NCBI GenBank assembly: GCA_017534425.1
Contig: JAFXWB010000037.1
Span: forward strand, 1 to 33,765
Length of the DNA: 33,765 nucleotides
Reading direction: 5' to 3'
DNA from: Bacilli bacterium
GTDB taxonomy: Bacteria; Bacillota_I; Bacilli_A; RFN20; CAG-826
Both the position numbers and the translations under genes were made by a program. Positions within the stretch are counted from its first letter, which is position 1, and every line of letters begins with the position of its first letter. Under the pieces are notes generated by a model that ran no database searches, was not told the origin of the DNA, and saw only the letters and a program-made list of their open reading frames with translations. Below, in pieces: positions 23,118-31,164 of the stretch.

Positions 23118-24083
23118 TTAATGTCGAATGATTTTTTTACAGACCCAGACTGAAGGTCTTAATAATGGAATCATAACCAATGCAGCGCATATATTGAATG
23201 AAAGGTGGAATAAAGCGACCTTGAATTCAGTGTTGATCTTCATTGCGCCGACTATATCAAAGAATAAATCTTTGATTGGTGTATACATAACTACCATAAA
23301 GATAGATGCACCAATAATATTGAAGAAGGTGTGGAACATAGCGGTTTGTCTTGCTGTCCTGGAACTACCAATAGAGGCAATCCATGAAGTAATACATGTA
23401 CCAATGTTTGCACCTACGACCAGGCATAATGCACTTTCAATTGGAAGAAGTGAGCCTGATACTAAGAAGACGACCATTGAAGTAACGACTGACGATGATT
23501 GAACCACACATGTCATGGCAACAGCAATTGCAACTAAGATTAGTGGATTAGATGTTGAATTAAAGACGAAATTAACGACGTTCTTGAATGATTCGTTTTC
23601 TATGTTGGCTTGCAATAATTGCAAACCGATGAACAAGATACCGAATCCTGCAACAATATGACCGAATGTTCTCATCTTTCTATTTTTAGAAAGAAGAGGA
23701 ATTGCTCCAACAAATGCTAAGAATGCAAAGTATGGAGTAAGGTTAAGTGCTGATAAGGAAACGATAAATGTAGTAATTGTGGTACCGATGTTAGCGCCAA
23801 TAATACATGCGCATGCTTGGAATAATGTAATTGTTCCAATGTCAGCGAGTCTAACAAGGGTAACGGCGGTAACGTCTGAAGATTGTGACAACATGGTATT
23901 AACCATACCTGCGCCAACACCAATAAATCTATTTTTTGCTTTAAAACCTCTTGTTAAGAAGTTATCGGTGTTGGTTGTACATAAGACGAAACCTTTTGAC
24001 ATTAAGTTTATGCCGACCAAAAAGCAACCACATGCCGTTAAGACAAGCATTATTGCTAATAATGTGCTTAAAATGGATGACAT
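23118..24083 (-). CDS. Na/Pi cotransporter family protein
   Basis: 321 residues, mostly hydrophobic, with about eight membrane segments. The inverted-repeat family signatures are both present: [10 protein letters not shown] (QSS at 67-69) with [10 protein letters not shown] (96-105), and [11 protein letters not shown] (QSS at 195-197) with [11 protein letters not shown] (224-234). These QSS and GANIGT motifs bind Na+ and phosphate in the NptA/PNaS family. Many bacterial members carry a C-terminal PhoU-like domain; this one ends without it. It probably imports or exports phosphate or a related anion coupled to Na+. It lies between the SPFH and NfeD-like genes with gaps of 24 and 17 bases, so it belongs to one operon. 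AAAGG precedes the ATG. Confidence 0.88.
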   Translation of the reverse strand: MSSILSTLLAIMLVLTACGCFLVGINLMSKGFVLCTTNTDNFLTRGFKAKNRFIGVGAGMVNTMLSQSSDVTAVTLVRLADIGTITLFQACACIIGANIGTTITTFIVSLSALNLTPYFAFLAFVGAIPLLSKNRKMRTFGHIVAGFGILFIGLQLLQANIENESFKNVVNFVFNSTSNPLILVAIAVAMTCVVQSSSVVTSMVVFLVSGSLLPIESALCLVVGANIGTCITSWIASIGSSRTARQTAMFHTFFNIIGASIFMVVMYTPIKDLFFDIVGAMKINTEFKVALFHLSFNICAALVMIPLLRPSVWVCKKIIRH

Positions 24084-24107
24084 AAACTACTTACCTTTTA
24101 GTGAATA

Positions 24108-25616
24108 TTATTCAGGTTTAACTTCCTTTGCTTCTGGAAGAGGTTGTTTTTGAGCTTCTTTATCTTTGAAGGCATCAGCAACAACGTGAGCACCTGTAAT
24201 GAAGTCGCTTAAATCGCTTGGAATAAAGACCTTGTTGGCTGGTCCACGTGAAACTTCTTCGAGGGTTTCGTAACCACGGAGTTTGATGTGCTCTGCCATG
24301 ACTTGTTCGTCTTTCATCTTGCGGTAGCCTTCGGCTCTTAAGATGTTTGCTCTCTTTTCGCGTTCTGCGATAAGGACGTCATCCATAGCTTTTTGCATTG
24401 AATAGCCAAGTTCAAATTCTTTGACTTCAACACGGTTTGCTTTAATACCCCAGTTGTTTGTAGCAATATCAAGTTCTTCACGAATTTGATTATTGATTTC
24501 TTTACGTGCTTGGAGTGCTTCCTCAAGTGTGAGGCCTGAAATAATATTACGTAATGTGGTAATTGCGAGTAAGACTAAAGATTCTTCTGGCTCGTCAACA
24601 CCATAGTAGTATAAGAATGGATCTGTAACAGAGAAGAAAATAACGATATTTGCACCGATAGATGCATTATCTTTTGTAATTAAGTTAACACCAGAAAATC
24701 TGGTTGGAGCATTTAAAATCTTATAGTTCTTACGAACTGCATCGACCATTGTTGCAGCTTTTGGGAAGCTCATGGTGGACTCGAGTTTTAATGCGAATAA
24801 TTTACGAACTTTGTCGTTTGATGTATCAATATGTCTTTCACGGAGATCAACAAAGTCTTGAACATGGTTTTCTGCCATTGGATAAAGACCACGACGTCTG
24901 CTATGTGGATCTTGGTGTCTTGGATAATATTTAACACTTGCTGCTAAAGCTTCTCTTTCCCTGTCTCTTTCAATGAGATCAGAAACGAGGCTTTCGTCTG
25001 CACGGTATGCATCAAGGCCCATTTCTCTATAGCCTTGTTCGAGAGCTGATAAGCTGTTTTCTGCATCAATGATGCCATCAATCATATCAGCGACTCTTCT
25101 GCCGGTTGAATTGTACACAATTCTATCAACATCTAACGAGTCTGAATATGCTGCAGAAACATTCTCGCTTTGATCAATGAATTTTTCTCTTGTTAACAAG
25201 CGAATGTCCTTTTCGAGTTTTCTGCGTAATTGAGCACGTGTACGCTCAAGTCTAGCAATATCGCGTGTAGCGTCACGGCTTCTTCTTGGACCGTCATTGT
25301 AGAATGGAATCTTTCTACGAGCCATGTTCTTATCAAATTCATCTCTTTCAGAGATTGATAAGATATTCCATGGAACTGGAGCGATTTTGTCGAAAGGTCT
25401 GAAGATAATATGGATACCTTCTTTAAGTGTTCTGTTGTAAGAACCAAATCTTTCAACAATTTTTCTTGTACCTTGCTTAACGATAATGATGCATGAAGCA
25501 AGATAAATGAAAAATAAAATAGCAACTAAGATAAAAACTATAACTGCTATAAGGATGAACAAATTGTTCTCCTGTTCGGCTGTGTCAGCCATTAATTTGA
25601 AAATGGAGTTATTCAT
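24108..25616 (-). CDS. SPFH/Band 7 (stomatin/flotillin-like) protein with large insertion
   Basis: 502 residues from the ATG at 25616. A TTG two codons upstream is possible, but the GAGGGG site fits the ATG. One membrane segment (residues ~19-46) leads into IIVKQGTRKIVERFGSYNRTLKEGIHII (about 44-71), the classic SPFH opening. The rest of the domain, ITKDNASIGANIVIFFSVTDP to WGIKANRVEVKEFEL, resumes only at about 313-403. The intervening ~220 residues (charged, Arg/Glu/Asp-rich, mostly helical) are far more than the ~25 normally there. A coiled-coil tail follows (AMDDVLIAEREKRANILRAEG). SPFH proteins oligomerise in membrane microdomains and pair with NfeD proteins. This is the first gene of a three-gene operon. 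Confidence 0.85.
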   Translation of the reverse strand: MNNSIFKLMADTAEQENNLFILIAVIVFILVAILFFIYLASCIIIVKQGTRKIVERFGSYNRTLKEGIHIIFRPFDKIAPVPWNILSISERDEFDKNMARRKIPFYNDGPRRSRDATRDIARLERTRAQLRRKLEKDIRLLTREKFIDQSENVSAAYSDSLDVDRIVYNSTGRRVADMIDGIIDAENSLSALEQGYREMGLDAYRADESLVSDLIERDREREALAASVKYYPRHQDPHSRRRGLYPMAENHVQDFVDLRERHIDTSNDKVRKLFALKLESTMSFPKAATMVDAVRKNYKILNAPTRFSGVNLITKDNASIGANIVIFFSVTDPFLYYYGVDEPEESLVLLAITTLRNIISGLTLEEALQARKEINNQIREELDIATNNWGIKANRVEVKEFELGYSMQKAMDDVLIAEREKRANILRAEGYRKMKDEQVMAEHIKLRGYETLEEVSRGPANKVFIPSDLSDFITGAHVVADAFKDKEAQKQPLPEAKEVKPE

Positions 25617-25642
25617 ATGCAATTTCCCCTCTGTTTGAGTTT

Positions 25643-25671
25643 ATTATATAAAAAGAAAGTTTCGTCTTCAA
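25643..25671 (-). promoter_or_regulatory. Promoter of the SPFH/Na-Pi/NfeD operon
   Basis: On the minus strand TTGAAG (25666-25671), a 17-base spacer and TATAAT (25643-25648). It lies about 27 bases before the ATG, with GAGGGG between. Confidence 0.75.
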
Positions 25672-25736
25672 TAAAATAATTATATTTTAGGAAAAAGTAT
25701 CGATAAATTCGGTTGGTTTACCAAAAATTTGTTAGA

Positions 25737-25765
25737 TTGAGAACATGTAATTTTAGAAGTAAAAT
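25737..25765 (+). promoter_or_regulatory. Promoter of the small ORF/Dabb/EamA operon
   Basis: TTGAGA (25737-25742), a 17-base spacer and TAAAAT (25760-25765). The predicted start is near 25772, 28 bases before the small ORF. Confidence 0.6.
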
Positions 25766-25799
25766 ATGAGCGAATTTAGTTAAAAAACCAGAAATTACT

Positions 25800-25940
25800 A
25801 TGAAAAACCGCAAAAAACAGCAAAAGGAAAAACCAGTGATATCCAAAGCTGATCAGGACATGATTAATGAACTAGATTACGAATATAAAAAGGCTCACAA
25901 ATCATATGACAAATGGGAAAGGCACTGGGATGAAGCATGA
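25800..25940 (+). CDS. Small charged protein of unknown function (46 residues)
   Basis: A 46-residue frame from ATG at 25800 to TGA at 25940. The first third is very basic (MKNRKKQQKEK). The rest is helical and mixed-charge with paired Trp residues near the end (YDKWERHWDEA). Its stop overlaps the start of the Dabb gene by four bases (ATGA), and a good promoter lies 35 bases upstream. Both support a real gene. The ribosome-binding site is poor. No relative was recognised. It could be a regulatory leader peptide coupling translation to the Dabb gene, or simply a small soluble protein. Confidence 0.5.
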   Translation: MKNRKKQQKEKPVISKADQDMINELDYEYKKAHKSYDKWERHWDEA

Positions 25941-26228
25941 TAAAACACCATATTTTAGTTAAATGGAACGCATCTGTATGTGATAAAAAAGCTATCTTGA
26001 AGGAAATACAAAGTATATTTAACAAGTTATTTGTTTATCCAGAAATTCATAGCATTGAATACAGTGAAAACGTTATTAATCGTCCTAATCGTTATGATTT
26101 GATGATTTGTATCAAGATGGAAGAGAATTTTTTTGAAGATTTACGATGTTTCTGACGCACATAAGGAATGGAAGGAAAAATACGGAAAATTCCTGGAAAA
26201 TAAGGCCATATTTGATTCTGAGGCATAA
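25937..26228 (+). pseudogene. Dabb (stress-responsive A/B barrel) protein, frameshifted
   Basis: The first frame from 25937 reads MIKHHILVKWN to RYDLMICIKMEEN, matching the N-terminal two-thirds of a short Dabb-domain protein, and then stops at 26155. After a run of seven T (26128-26134) the homologous C-terminus continues in another frame (IYDVSDAHKEWKEKYGKFLE and a few more residues) to TAA at 26226-26228. Removing one T restores a single protein of about 96 residues. Dabb proteins are small dimeric alpha/beta barrels of unclear role. The gene overlaps the small ORF upstream and ends 3 bases before the EamA transporter gene. The cause may be sequencing error, decay or homopolymer phase variation. 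Confidence 0.75.
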
Positions 26229-26231
26229 AAA

Positions 26232-27134
26232 ATGACCTGGATTTTATTTGCAGTTTTAGCATTATTTTCGAGTGTCGGAAATACAATCTTTAATCGAATT
26301 TCGTCACACAAAATTGGCAGTCTTTTAAGCGCGTGCATTAAATCTTTTTTGATTACAATTGCATGCTTACTAATTTGTATCTGTTTTGGTCACATTAAAG
26401 ATCTTTATTCAGTGAATAAGATTGAGTGGATGTGGGTAGGTGTTCTTGGGTTAATCACGATAATAGATTGGTTATTTTATTTCTTGGCTCTTAAACGTTC
26501 ACATTTAGAAGCTTTTGCGCCATTTGAAGTCTCCGCAATTTTGTTTTTCTCAAACCTCTTGTTCTCAATTTTTATGATTAGCATTGTAACTAGCGGGGCG
26601 ACTCCTTTAAAAATTGTCTTTTATTATGCTGGCTTAGGTTTAGTTTCAATTTCAATGTTTTATGCTGTTTTCAACAAGAAGATTAATCCAATCGCAAAAT
26701 TAAGTTGGGTTATTTTTTCGTTAATATCAGCTCTTGCTTTGTCCTTTACTTTTTTGATTGTAAAACTAAAACTATCACATATTCATTCTGATGTTATTGC
26801 TTTCCATCAAATGTTGGTGGTGTTTGTGGTTTGCCTAATAGCTGTAATTTTTAGCAAAGAAAGACATAAAATTAAAGAAATTAATGGAAAGACATATTTG
26901 AATTTTTTCATCTCAGCAGTATTCAATGCTTGCTTGATGGTATTTAGATATATGGCGCTAGCGAGCGCGAACGCTATTCCTTCTATAATTACTATTATTG
27001 TAAGTTTGGATTTTGTTTTTGTTTCAATTGCAACAGTTTTGTTCTTTAAAGCTGATAATAAAAAACAACTGGTAGTATTAATAATAATTACCGTATCGGG
27101 AATGATCTTGAATGCATTACCAGCTTTGATATAA
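26232..27134 (+). CDS. EamA/DMT superfamily transporter
   Basis: 300 residues with about ten membrane segments in two halves of five, the EamA drug/metabolite transporter layout. The start is the ATG at 26232, 3 bases after the Dabb stop. A GAGG about 10 bases upstream may serve as ribosome-binding site. The N-terminal half ends near residue 150 (FYAVFNKKINPIAKLSW linker), and a second duplicate begins after it. The final segments VSLDFVFVSIATVLFF and LVVLIIITVSGMIL are typical. The substrate cannot be predicted, since relatives export amino acids, nucleotide sugars or drugs. It is the last gene of the operon with the small ORF and the Dabb gene. No clear terminator follows. Confidence 0.85.
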   Translation: MTWILFAVLALFSSVGNTIFNRISSHKIGSLLSACIKSFLITIACLLICICFGHIKDLYSVNKIEWMWVGVLGLITIIDWLFYFLALKRSHLEAFAPFEVSAILFFSNLLFSIFMISIVTSGATPLKIVFYYAGLGLVSISMFYAVFNKKINPIAKLSWVIFSLISALALSFTFLIVKLKLSHIHSDVIAFHQMLVVFVVCLIAVIFSKERHKIKEINGKTYLNFFISAVFNACLMVFRYMALASANAIPSIITIIVSLDFVFVSIATVLFFKADNKKQLVVLIIITVSGMILNALPALI

Positions 27135-27220
27135 CTATTAAGCAAAATACCTAGGAATTCATGTAAATTTTTAATGAATTTTTAAATAAATATTCAAAAA
27201 TTTTCCATTTAGATTTAATA

Positions 27221-27226
27221 TATAAT
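27221..27226 (+). promoter_or_regulatory. -10 box of the fba gene
   Basis: TATAAT lies 28 bases before the fba ATG. The -35 region is weak (A/T-rich, no clear TTGACA). AAGAAGGAAA provides the ribosome-binding site. Confidence 0.5.
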
Positions 27227-27253
27227 CGCTTTAAAAAGAAAGAAGGAAATTTT

Positions 27254-28225
27254 ATGCCATTAGTTAATACTAAAGAAATGTTTGCAAAAGCATACAACGG
27301 CGGATATGCAATTGGTGCTTTTAACTGCAACAATATGGAAATTGTTCAAGCAATTACCGAAGCCGCAAAAGAATGCAATTCACCAGTTATTCTTCAAGTC
27401 TCAGCAGGTGCAAGAAAATATGCAAAACCTATCTATTTAAAGAAGATGGTTGAAGCAGCTGTTGAAGATACTGGACTTCCAATCGTTCTTCACTTAGATC
27501 ACGGTGCAGACTTTGAAATGTGTAAAGATTGTATCGATGGTGGCTTCACATCAGTCATGATTGATGCATCAAGCAAACCATTTGAAGAAAATATCGAAAT
27601 CACTCGTAAAGTTTGTGAATATGCTCATGCTCACAAACCATATGTCACAGTTGAAGCTGAACTTGGAACTTTAGCTGGTATTGAAGACGATGTTAAAGTT
27701 GAACATGGTAGTGAATCATATACAAAACCAGAAGACGTTGAAGAATTTGTTCGTCGTACTGGTTGTGACTCATTAGCAATCGCTATTGGTACGTCTCATG
27801 GTGCTTATAAGTTCAAACCAGAACAATGCACAAGAGATGAAAATGGTGTTCTCTGCCCACCTCCTCTAAGATTTGACATTCTTGAAGAAGTTTCAAAGAG
27901 ATTACCAGGATTCCCAATCGTTCTCCACGGCTCATCATCAGTTAACCAAGAATACGTTAAAATCATTAACGAAAATGGTGGACAACTTAAAGATGCAGTT
28001 GGCGTTCCAGAAAAACAATTACGTCAAGCAGCTAAGTTAGCAGTTTGTAAAATTAATATCGATTCAGACTTAAGACTTGCTATGACGGCTGGTATCAGAG
28101 AACACTTCAATGCTCATCCAGATCACTTCGATCCACGTCAATATATTGGAGATGGTCGTAAATATGTTAAAGACGTCGTCAAACATAAGATCATGGAAGT
28201 TCTCGGATCAAACGATAAGATTTAA
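27254..28225 (+). CDS. fba: Class II fructose-bisphosphate aldolase
   Basis: 323 residues. Class II signatures are in order: GAFNCNNMEIVQAI near the N-terminus, the catalytic Asp and zinc His in VLHLDHGAD (about residues 78-86), VEAELGTLAG (zinc/Na loop, about 132-141), IGTSHGAYKF (second zinc His) and IVLHGSSSV (third zinc His). The C-terminus is complete. It cleaves fructose 1,6-bisphosphate to dihydroxyacetone phosphate and glyceraldehyde 3-phosphate in glycolysis, and its reverse in gluconeogenesis. It is monocistronic, with its own promoter and a very strong terminator. Codon use is strongly biased, as expected for a highly expressed gene. Confidence 0.95.
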   Translation: MPLVNTKEMFAKAYNGGYAIGAFNCNNMEIVQAITEAAKECNSPVILQVSAGARKYAKPIYLKKMVEAAVEDTGLPIVLHLDHGADFEMCKDCIDGGFTSVMIDASSKPFEENIEITRKVCEYAHAHKPYVTVEAELGTLAGIEDDVKVEHGSESYTKPEDVEEFVRRTGCDSLAIAIGTSHGAYKFKPEQCTRDENGVLCPPPLRFDILEEVSKRLPGFPIVLHGSSSVNQEYVKIINENGGQLKDAVGVPEKQLRQAAKLAVCKINIDSDLRLAMTAGIREHFNAHPDHFDPRQYIGDGRKYVKDVVKHKIMEVLGSNDKI

Positions 28226-28235
28226 TAAAACAAAA

Positions 28236-28262
28236 AAACCACGATTAATCGTGGTTTTTTAT
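28236..28262 (+). terminator. Terminator of fba
   Basis: Perfect stem AACCACGA/TCGTGGTT with a TTAA loop, extended by A/T pairs and followed by TTTTTATTT. Confidence 0.9.
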
Positions 28263-28270
28263 TTCTAATA

Positions 28271-28299
28271 TTGCAAAACTAAATTATACAAAGTATAAT
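28271..28299 (+). promoter_or_regulatory. Promoter of rarA, near-leaderless
   Basis: TTGCAA (28271-28276), a 17-base spacer and a perfect TATAAT (28294-28299). The start is expected near 28306-28308, 3-5 bases before the ATG at 28311. No Shine-Dalgarno site is possible. Confidence 0.75.
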
Positions 28300-28310
28300 T
28301 TATAACATAT

Positions 28311-29546
28311 ATGGATAGACCACTTGCAGAACAACTTAGACCAAAAACTTTAAATGATGTTTGTGGACAGCATCATCTTTTAGACAAAGGTAAATTACTT
28401 AGAAAAGCAATTGAGAATAATCGCATTACAAATATGATTTTTTATGGTCCTCCAGGAACAGGCAAGACCACAATCGCCAACATCATTGCTGATTCTACAA
28501 AGATGGAACTTCATAAGTTAAATGGAACAACCGCAACTATTGAAGACATCAAAAAAATTATTGAAGAAGCGAAGTCTATTTTTGCTCGAAACGGCATCTT
28601 ACTTTATTTGGATGAAATTCAATACTTAAATAAGAAGCAACAACAATCTTTACTCGACTTTTTCGAAAGAGGTGAAATAACTTTAATCGCTTCTACAACT
28701 GAGAATCCATATTTCTATGTTTATCCAGCATTATTATCTAGATGCACTGTCTTCGAATTTAAGTCTTTAAAATCAGAAGATATTGCAGAAGGACTCAAAA
28801 AAGCAGCAAACAAAATTGGTGTAAGAATTAATGCAGATGCACTTGAGAAAATGTCACTTGGTGCAAACGGTGACATGCGCAAAGCAATTAACAACCTTGA
28901 ATTCCTTGCAAATGCACTTGAAGGTAAGAAGACAATCAATATTTCTATGGTTGAAGAACTTATCAGCAAGGCAAATATTTCTTACGATAGAAGTGAAGAT
29001 CATCACTATGACAATCTATCCGCTTTAATGAAATCACTCAGAGGCTCTGATCCCGATGCAGCAGTATTTTATTTAGCTAAGATGCTTGAAGCGGGAGATT
29101 TGGTTGCAGCAGCGAGAAGATTACTTTGTTCAGCAAACGAAGATGTCGGGTTAGCATACCCTCAAATCATTCCAATTGTAAAAGCTGCAGTTGATACAGC
29201 ACTTCAACTTGGAATGCCTGAAGCTTACTTGCCACTTACCAATGCAGCTATTTTAATTGCAACAGCTCCAAAATCTAATTCTGGATGTCTTGCATACATG
29301 GCTGCAGTTGAAGATATCAAACAAGGCAAAGGAATAGGTGTTCCAAGACAACTTCAGAACACTCATTATGATGGTGCTGATGCAAAAGTCAAAGGACAAA
29401 ACTATAAGTATCCTCATGACTATGCTCATCACTGGGTAAAACAACAATATTTGCCTGATGATGTTAAAGACAGGAAGTACTATCATCCGGGTGAAAATAA
29501 AGCTGAACAAGCAGCGAAAGAATACTGGGATAAAATTAAAAAATAA
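28311..29546 (+). CDS. rarA: Replication-associated recombination protein A (AAA+ ATPase)
   Basis: 411 residues, normal for RarA/MgsA. The N-terminus PLAEQLRPKTLNDVCGQHHLL is typical. Walker A is GPPGTGKT (46-53), Walker B is LLYLDEIQYLNKKQQQ (about 98-113), sensor 1 is STTENP, and the Arg finger lies in LLSRCTVF. The C-terminal MgsA domain contains GDLVAAARRLLCSANEDVGLA, the family signature. The final part has YKYPHDYAHHW, also conserved. RarA acts at stalled replication forks with the clamp loader-like AAA+ fold. Its start is preceded by a strong promoter but almost no leader. The terminator overlaps the stop codon. Confidence 0.95.
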   Translation: MDRPLAEQLRPKTLNDVCGQHHLLDKGKLLRKAIENNRITNMIFYGPPGTGKTTIANIIADSTKMELHKLNGTTATIEDIKKIIEEAKSIFARNGILLYLDEIQYLNKKQQQSLLDFFERGEITLIASTTENPYFYVYPALLSRCTVFEFKSLKSEDIAEGLKKAANKIGVRINADALEKMSLGANGDMRKAINNLEFLANALEGKKTINISMVEELISKANISYDRSEDHHYDNLSALMKSLRGSDPDAAVFYLAKMLEAGDLVAAARRLLCSANEDVGLAYPQIIPIVKAAVDTALQLGMPEAYLPLTNAAILIATAPKSNSGCLAYMAAVEDIKQGKGIGVPRQLQNTHYDGADAKVKGQNYKYPHDYAHHWVKQQYLPDDVKDRKYYHPGENKAEQAAKEYWDKIKK

Positions 29547-29568
29547 GCAGGAAATCTCGCTTATTTTT
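29538..29568. terminator. Terminator overlapping the rarA stop codon
   Basis: Stem AAATAAGC/GCTTATTT (A/T pairs extend it) with a 10-base loop. The 5' arm contains the TAA stop codon. It is U-rich on both strands and lies before the convergent PAP2 gene. Confidence 0.75.
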
Positions 29569-29585
29569 CATTCATAAGATCAAAT

Positions 29586-30476
29586 TTATTTCTGTTGTTT
29601 AAATTCAAACGCTTTCACATTTATTGCTATAGCTTGAATGGCTAATGAGAGAATAATTCCACCCATAACGTCTGTCATAAAATGAGCTCTTGCAATGATT
29701 CTTGAGAAGGCTACTACAAAGACAAATAATCCGCCAATAATAATTGTGAGAATTTGAATCCATTTATTATATTCTCTTTTACTTAATGAGGCGACCAAAG
29801 GAAGAATTGTTACTAAGCATGCAGCGTTTGCAGTGTGTCCAGAAACAAATGATTTACAATCGTCATATTCATCTTTGAAAGCTGTGAATGGTTTAAATTG
29901 ATACCATTGCTTGAATTCATGCAAACCTTGATCTATAACTCTTGGTCTTGGGCGGCTTGCAAAATATTTAACTCCTTCACATGCTACAAAGTAGACAAGG
30001 ATAATTCCGATAATCATTAAGCACACAAATACTAGTGCGTTTTGATCCATTTTTTTGACCCAAATTCTAGAGAATAAAATGATTGCTAAATCAATAAGAG
30101 CAATGAAAACAATAATAAGTACTTTATAAGTGGATGCTTCGGCTTGCATTCTTGGAAAATCGACCCATTCAAGCCCCTCTTTAACTTGACTAAATGCAAA
30201 TCCTATTACACCAACAGCACCGATAATTCTAAAAACAATATTTAGGGTTTTGTTTTCGAGCTTTGGCATGAAAAATAATGTCGCTCCAGCAAGAATACCA
30301 AACGCCAATGTAATAACTGGTCCAAATGCAGTAAAAATAATTCCCATTAAATTGTTATAATCACCCATTTTTCCTGTGATTTTTTGGTCTAGGAAGCTCC
30401 CAATAATAAATCCAATTAATGCTATGCTTCCAATAACAATGAAGCCTATGTTTTGTATTTTCCTATTAAGTTTCAT
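29586..30476 (-). CDS. PAP2 family membrane phosphatase
   Basis: 296 residues with about seven membrane segments. All three phosphatase motifs are present: KYFASRPRP (Lys170 to Pro178, the KX6RP motif), FVSGHTANA (SGH 212-214) and SRIIARAHFMTDVMGG (Arg259, His265 and Asp269). The family dephosphorylates lipid phosphates such as phosphatidate or undecaprenyl pyrophosphate, usually on the outer face of the membrane. AGGAG lies about 8 bases upstream of the ATG. A TetR-like gene ends 10 bases before it, so both are co-transcribed and the regulator may control membrane-lipid phosphate turnover (inference). Confidence 0.92.
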   Translation of the reverse strand: MKLNRKIQNIGFIVIGSIALIGFIIGSFLDQKITGKMGDYNNLMGIIFTAFGPVITLAFGILAGATLFFMPKLENKTLNIVFRIIGAVGVIGFAFSQVKEGLEWVDFPRMQAEASTYKVLIIVFIALIDLAIILFSRIWVKKMDQNALVFVCLMIIGIILVYFVACEGVKYFASRPRPRVIDQGLHEFKQWYQFKPFTAFKDEYDDCKSFVSGHTANAACLVTILPLVASLSKREYNKWIQILTIIIGGLFVFVVAFSRIIARAHFMTDVMGGIILSLAIQAIAINVKAFEFKQQK

Positions 30477-30486
30477 CTTTTATCTC

Positions 30487-31050
30487 CTATCTAGAATAAC
30501 TTAAATGGCGAAGGTTTGAATAAGTTAAGTCAGTTAATATCTTAATATTTTCTTCAGCTGTTCCTGTAGCTAAAGTTATGTAATTTGTTAGTATTCCAAA
30601 TACTCCATTAATAAGGAAAGAAACCTTAATTTTGTTTTCGCTATTTGGTTTGATAAGTTCAAGAAATTCTTTCCTTAACTTCGAAAATTCTGGATTTAAA
30701 AATCCTGATGATGCTGCGTCGGTGATAATAATTCTATAAAGTTCAATATTCTCATCAACCACTTTGAAAAGATTACGATACATCATCTCAATTTTGCGTT
30801 TGTTTAACCCCATAACTTTGAAATATTGTGAGTTAAGTTGACCAAAATACTTTCTAATTGATGTTTTAACGATTGCATCGAGGATGCCTTCTTTTGAACC
30901 ATAGTTTAAATAAATTGTGTTTCTATTTACCAGTGCCTTTTCTGCAATTTCTTTAATGGTAATATTAGAATACCCTTTAATCTCAACTAAGTTGATAAAT
31001 GCGTTTTCGATTGCGGCATGGCTTTTTATTACTCTTAAATCGGTCTTCAT
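30487..31050 (-). CDS. TetR/AcrR-type transcriptional regulator
   Basis: 187 residues from the ATG at 31050. Longer readings up to 31164 run through the promoter region and add non-homologous residues. The N-terminal helix-turn-helix is AAIENAFINLVEIKGYSNITIKEIAEKALVNRNTIYLNYGSKEGIL in pattern, split here as AFINLVEIKG, ITIKEIAEKA and NRNTIYLNYGSKEGIL (about residues 13-60), a clear TetR signature. The C-terminal ligand domain resembles the TetR_C 7/DhaS-like type (YRIIITDAASSGF). It probably represses its own operon with the PAP2 gene. The inducer is unknown. A promoter 12-41 bases upstream gives a leader of only a few bases, and no ribosome-binding site is seen. It is divergent from the degV gene. 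Confidence 0.85.
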   Translation of the reverse strand: MKTDLRVIKSHAAIENAFINLVEIKGYSNITIKEIAEKALVNRNTIYLNYGSKEGILDAIVKTSIRKYFGQLNSQYFKVMGLNKRKIEMMYRNLFKVVDENIELYRIIITDAASSGFLNPEFSKLRKEFLELIKPNSENKIKVSFLINGVFGILTNYITLATGTAEENIKILTDLTYSNLRHLSYSR

Positions 31051-31061
31051 AATTAATAGGC

Positions 31062-31091
31062 ATTTTATCATGTTTGTCGCATAATAGGCAA
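31062..31091 (-). promoter_or_regulatory. Promoter of the TetR/PAP2 operon, short leader
   Basis: On the minus strand TTGCCT (31086-31091), an 18-base spacer and TAAAAT (31062-31067). The predicted start is 3-5 bases before the ATG at 31050. Confidence 0.55.
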
Positions 31092-31164
31092 ATGCTAAAT
31101 ACTGACTATTGCGGGCAAACGCATATATTATTAAAGTATATTCGTTGCGAAAGGAGAATATCAA

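Noticed and set aside
23128-24153. Plus-strand frames opposite the Na/Pi transporter
   Set aside because: They lie wholly within a gene with complete family motifs on the other strand.
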